In this document: one piece after another, positions 6,262 through 8,892 of the stretch
How positions within the stretch are numbered: position 1 is the stretch's first letter
How the letters are laid out: each line of letters begins with the position of its first letter
From: Asaia bogorensis
GTDB lineage: Bacteria > Pseudomonadota > Alphaproteobacteria > Acetobacterales > Acetobacteraceae
Reading direction: 5' to 3'
DNA length: 8,892 nt
NCBI GenBank assembly: GCA_945874515.1
Contig: CAMCHA010000073.1
Span: 1 to 8,892, forward strand
Made by a program: the position numbers and the translations under genes
Notes under the pieces: model-generated
Database searches by the model: none
Seen by the model: only the letters and a program-made list of their open reading frames with translations
What the model was told of the DNA's origin: nothing

Positions 6262-8892
6262 TGCCATTCTCCTCCGGCGCGGGGGCGGCTTCGTCATCGC
6301 CACCTTCGTCAGCCACCGGGAAGCAGGAGATCACACGCTCACCTTCAGCGGGGCGCATTAGCGTGACACCCATCGCCATGCGGCCGGTCAGGCGCACATC
6401 ATCCGCCTTTAGCCGGATCAATTGCCCGCCATTGGTTACCAGCATGATGTCATCGCCGGGGCGCGCCGGGAAGGTGGCCACCACTTCGCGGCCCGTGCGC
6501 GCACTCAGCACAATGCCAGCAATGCCCTGCCCGCCACGGCCCGTGACGCGATACTCATGCGCGGAAGACCGCTTACCAAAGCCGCCATCCGTCACCGTCA
6601 GTAGAATTTCCTCGGCTTCCGCCAAGGCGTCAAAGCGTTCCGGCGACAGCGTGATCTCCGCAACCGCTTCATCAGCCTCCGCCTCGGCCACGGGCGCCGT
6701 TTCGGTTTCCTCATCGGCGGCGCGCCTGCGCTGCGCCGCCGCCTTCAAATAGGCCGCGCGTTCTTCTGTGGTCGCTTCCACATGGCGCAGCACGGAAAGC
6801 GCAATAACCGCATCGCCCTGCGCCAGCTTAATGCCACGCACGCCCGTTGAATCGCGCCCAGCAAATACGCGTAGCGTATCGGCATCGGCGGTGAAGCGGA
6901 TGCATTTGCCGCCGCGCGTCGCCAGCATCACATCATCACCTTCACGGCAGGTCGAAACGCCCACCAGGCTATCGCCTTCATCCAGCTTCATGGCGATCAG
7001 GCCGACCGAGCGCACATTCTTGAAATCAGACAGCCGATTGCGCCGCACATTGCCCTGCACAGTCGCGAAAACCAGGTGCAGCCCTTCCCACAGATCCTCA
7101 TCCATCGGCAGTGGCAGAATGGCGGTCACACCTTCGCCCTCCTGCAATTGCAGCACCTGTCGCAAGGAACGCCCGCGCCCCTGCGGCCCGGCTTCCGGCA
7201 ATTGCCAAACCTTTTCGCGGAAGGCGATCCCGCGATCGGTGAAGAACAGCACCCATTGATGGGTATGCGCAACGAAAGTACGGATGATGACATCATCTTC
7301 GCGCGTTGTTGCCGCGCTGCGGCCCTTGCCGCCACGGCCCTGGGCGCGGAAGGTTTCCAAAGGCGTGCGCTTCACATAGCCGTCACGCGTCAGCGTCACC
7401 ACCATGGTGCCAGGTTCGATCAGGCTTTCATCATCCACATCGGCGATGCCATCCATAATCTCAGTCATACGTGGGGAGGCAATCTGCGCGCGAATTTCGC
7501 GCAATTCCTGATCCATCACTTCAAGCCGACGCGGACGGCTCGCCAGGATTTCCAAAAACTCACGAATACGCCCGCCAACCTCACCAAGCTCGGCAACAAT
7601 CTTCTCGCGCTCCAGCCCAGTCAGGCGTTGCAGGCGCAATTCCAGAATGCCGCGCGCCTGTTCTTCAGTCAGCCGCACTGTGCCTTCGGGCGTCACGGCA
7701 TTGCGATAATCATCCACCAGCGCCAGCAACACACCCACATCGCCTGCCGGCCAATCGCGGTTCATCAAGGCAGCACGCGCGGTTGGTGCATCGGCGCTTT
7801 CGCGAATGACGCGAATGATCTCATCCAGATTGGCGACGGCAATCGCCAAGCCAATCAGCAAATGCCCGCGTTCCCGCGCCTTCGCCAAGCGGTGGCGAGA
7901 CCGGCGCAGAATCACCTCCTCCCGGAAGGCGATGAAGGCCATCAGCGCGTCCTTCAGGCCCATTTGCCGCGGCCGGCCTTCATGCAAGGCCACGAAATTC
8001 ACCGGGAAGGAGGTCTGCAATTGTGTCATGCGGTAAAGCTGGTTCAGCACCACTTCCGCTGTCGCATCGCGCTTCAATTCAATGACAATGCGCATCCCCG
8101 AACGGTCGCTTTCGTCACGCAAATCGGAAATGCCCTCCACCGCCTTGGCACGCACCAATTCGGCGATTTTCTCAAGCAGCGTGGACTTATTGACCTGATA
8201 GGGAATTTCCGTAACCGCAATCAACTGGCGATTACCGCGCAATTCCTCAATCTCTGCCCGCGCGCGCAGCGGGATCGAACCACGCCCGGTTTCAAACGCG
8301 GAACGGATGCCGGAACGCCCCAGAATCATCGCCCCGGTCGGAAAATCCGGGCCCGGCACAATCTTCATCAGCTCTTCCAGCGTCAGCGCCGGATCGGCAA
8401 TCAGCGCGAGCGTCGCATCCAGGATTTCAGTTGGGTTATGCGGCGGGATATTGGTGGCCATGCCAACCGCAATGCCGCCCGCGCCGTTGATCAGCAGATT
8501 GGGGAAGGCCGCCGGCAGCACGCGCGGTTCATCCACGCTTTCATCGTAATTCGGCTGGAAATCCACCGTGTCTTCGTCAATGCCAGCCAGCAATGCGCCG
8601 GCTGCGGGGGCAAGCCGCGCTTCGGTGTAGCGCATCGCTGCCGGCGGATCGCCATCGACGGAGCCAAAGTTCCCCTGCCCGTCAATCAAAGTCAGGCGCA
8701 TGGAAAAGGGCTGCGCCATGCGTACCAGCGCGTCATAAATCGAAGCATCGCCATGCGGATGGTATTTACCCATCACGTCGCCAACCACGCGCGCAGATTT
8801 GCGATAGGGCTTGTCAGCCGTGTAGCCGGCATCCTGCATGGCGAACAAAATGCGCCGATGCACCGGCTTCAACCCATCGCGCACATCAGGCA
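6254..8892 (-). CDS. gyrA: DNA gyrase subunit A, 5' end outside the window
   Basis: Gyrase subunit A cuts and rejoins DNA during ATP-driven negative supercoiling, in an A2B2 complex with GyrB. 878 residues are visible, beginning at [13 protein letters not shown] (about residue 35 in E. coli numbering), so roughly 35-45 N-terminal residues lie beyond 8892. The catalytic tyrosine is in [10 protein letters not shown] (codon 8629-8627), next to its conserved Arg. The quinolone region reads [12 protein letters not shown], with Ala (8746-8744) at the E. coli Ser83 position and Asp retained at 87. The C-terminal DNA-wrapping domain has a GyrA-box-like QGRGGKG (7342-7322), which marks GyrA rather than ParC, and a second related repeat, GRGGQG, further on. 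An Ala/Glu-rich insert (about 6655-6785) and an acidic tail ending in NGNG are present. The final codons contain the coaD ribosome-binding site. Confidence 0.98.
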   Translation of the reverse strand, partial: PDVRDGLKPVHRRILFAMQDAGYTADKPYRKSARVVGDVMGKYHPHGDASIYDALVRMAQPFSMRLTLIDGQGNFGSVDGDPPAAMRYTEARLAPAAGALLAGIDEDTVDFQPNYDESVDEPRVLPAAFPNLLINGAGGIAVGMATNIPPHNPTEILDATLALIADPALTLEELMKIVPGPDFPTGAMILGRSGIRSAFETGRGSIPLRARAEIEELRGNRQLIAVTEIPYQVNKSTLLEKIAELVRAKAVEGISDLRDESDRSGMRIVIELKRDATAEVVLNQLYRMTQLQTSFPVNFVALHEGRPRQMGLKDALMAFIAFREEVILRRSRHRLAKARERGHLLIGLAIAVANLDEIIRVIRESADAPTARAALMNRDWPAGDVGVLLALVDDYRNAVTPEGTVRLTEEQARGILELRLQRLTGLEREKIVAELGEVGGRIREFLEILASRPRRLEVMDQELREIRAQIASPRMTEIMDGIADVDDESLIEPGTMVVTLTRDGYVKRTPLETFRAQGRGGKGRSAATTREDDVIIRTFVAHTHQWVLFFTDRGIAFREKVWQLPEAGPQGRGRSLRQVLQLQEGEGVTAILPLPMDEDLWEGLHLVFATVQGNVRRNRLSDFKNVRSVGLIAMKLDEGDSLVGVSTCREGDDVMLATRGGKCIRFTADADTLRVFAGRDSTGVRGIKLAQGDAVIALSVLRHVEATTEERAAYLKAAAQRRRAADEETETAPVAEAEADEAVAEITLSPERFDALAEAEEILLTVTDGGFGKRSSAHEYRVTGRGGQGIAGIVLSARTGREVVATFPARPGDDIMLVTNGGQLIRLKADDVRLTGRMAMGVTLMRPAEGERVISCFPVADEGGDDEAAPAPEENGNG
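6269..6275 (-). promoter_or_regulatory. coaD ribosome binding site embedded in the gyrA 3' end
   Basis: The minus strand reads GGAGGAG, which is also the Glu-Glu codon pair near the GyrA C-terminus. It lies seven bases before coaD ATG 6261, an ideal distance, but only one base before the alternative ATG 6267. It therefore supports the shorter CoaD. Confidence 0.75.

Noticed and set aside
1..8892. CRISPR array, insertion sequence, integrase or phage gene
   Set aside because: I found no regularly spaced repeats, terminal inverted repeats or recombinase motifs on either strand.

Overview
This window is a stretch of a fairly GC-rich alphaproteobacterial chromosome. Rhodospirillales/Acetobacteraceae-like is the best guess, judged from protein character and the gyrA-coaD-cyclophilin-cyclophilin-tRNA order. 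Every convincing gene lies on the minus strand, so transcription runs from position 8892 towards 1. The long plus-strand open frames are antisense shadows of recognisable genes.

Right half (8892 to 4524) is housekeeping: gyrA (5' end outside the window), coaD overlapping the end of gyrA by 8 bases, an exported cyclophilin, a cytoplasmic cyclophilin paralogue, and a tRNA-Lys(UUU) with encoded CCA. Spacings of -8, 15 and 25 bases between the four protein genes suggest co-transcription. GyrA carries Ala where E. coli has the quinolone-determining Ser83.

Left half (4360 to 1) begins 163 bases beyond the tRNA 3' end. It is a tightly packed set of five genes: an MBL-fold hydrolase of the methyl-parathion-hydrolase type, an isocitrate lyase/PEP mutase superfamily lyase, an LLM-class F420-dependent oxidoreductase (TIGR03620-like), a protein very similar to mycobacterial F420-dependent glucose-6-phosphate dehydrogenase (Fgd), and cofE, the F420-0:L-glutamate ligase (last few codons cut by the window edge). 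Gaps are 15 and 28 bases, then a TGATG junction and a TTGA junction, which fits one translationally coupled operon.

The main point of interest is this F420 cassette in a proteobacterium. CofE would add the glutamate tail of F420, Fgd would reduce F420 with glucose-6-phosphate, and the TIGR03620-like enzyme would be a candidate user of F420H2. The lyase and hydrolase could then act on the same, unknown, substrate. The individual families are known. The pathway they form here is inference. The remaining F420 biosynthesis genes (fbiC/cofGH, cofC, cofD) are not in the window. No CRISPR array, insertion sequence or phage gene was seen, and no gene-free stretch exceeds 300 bases.
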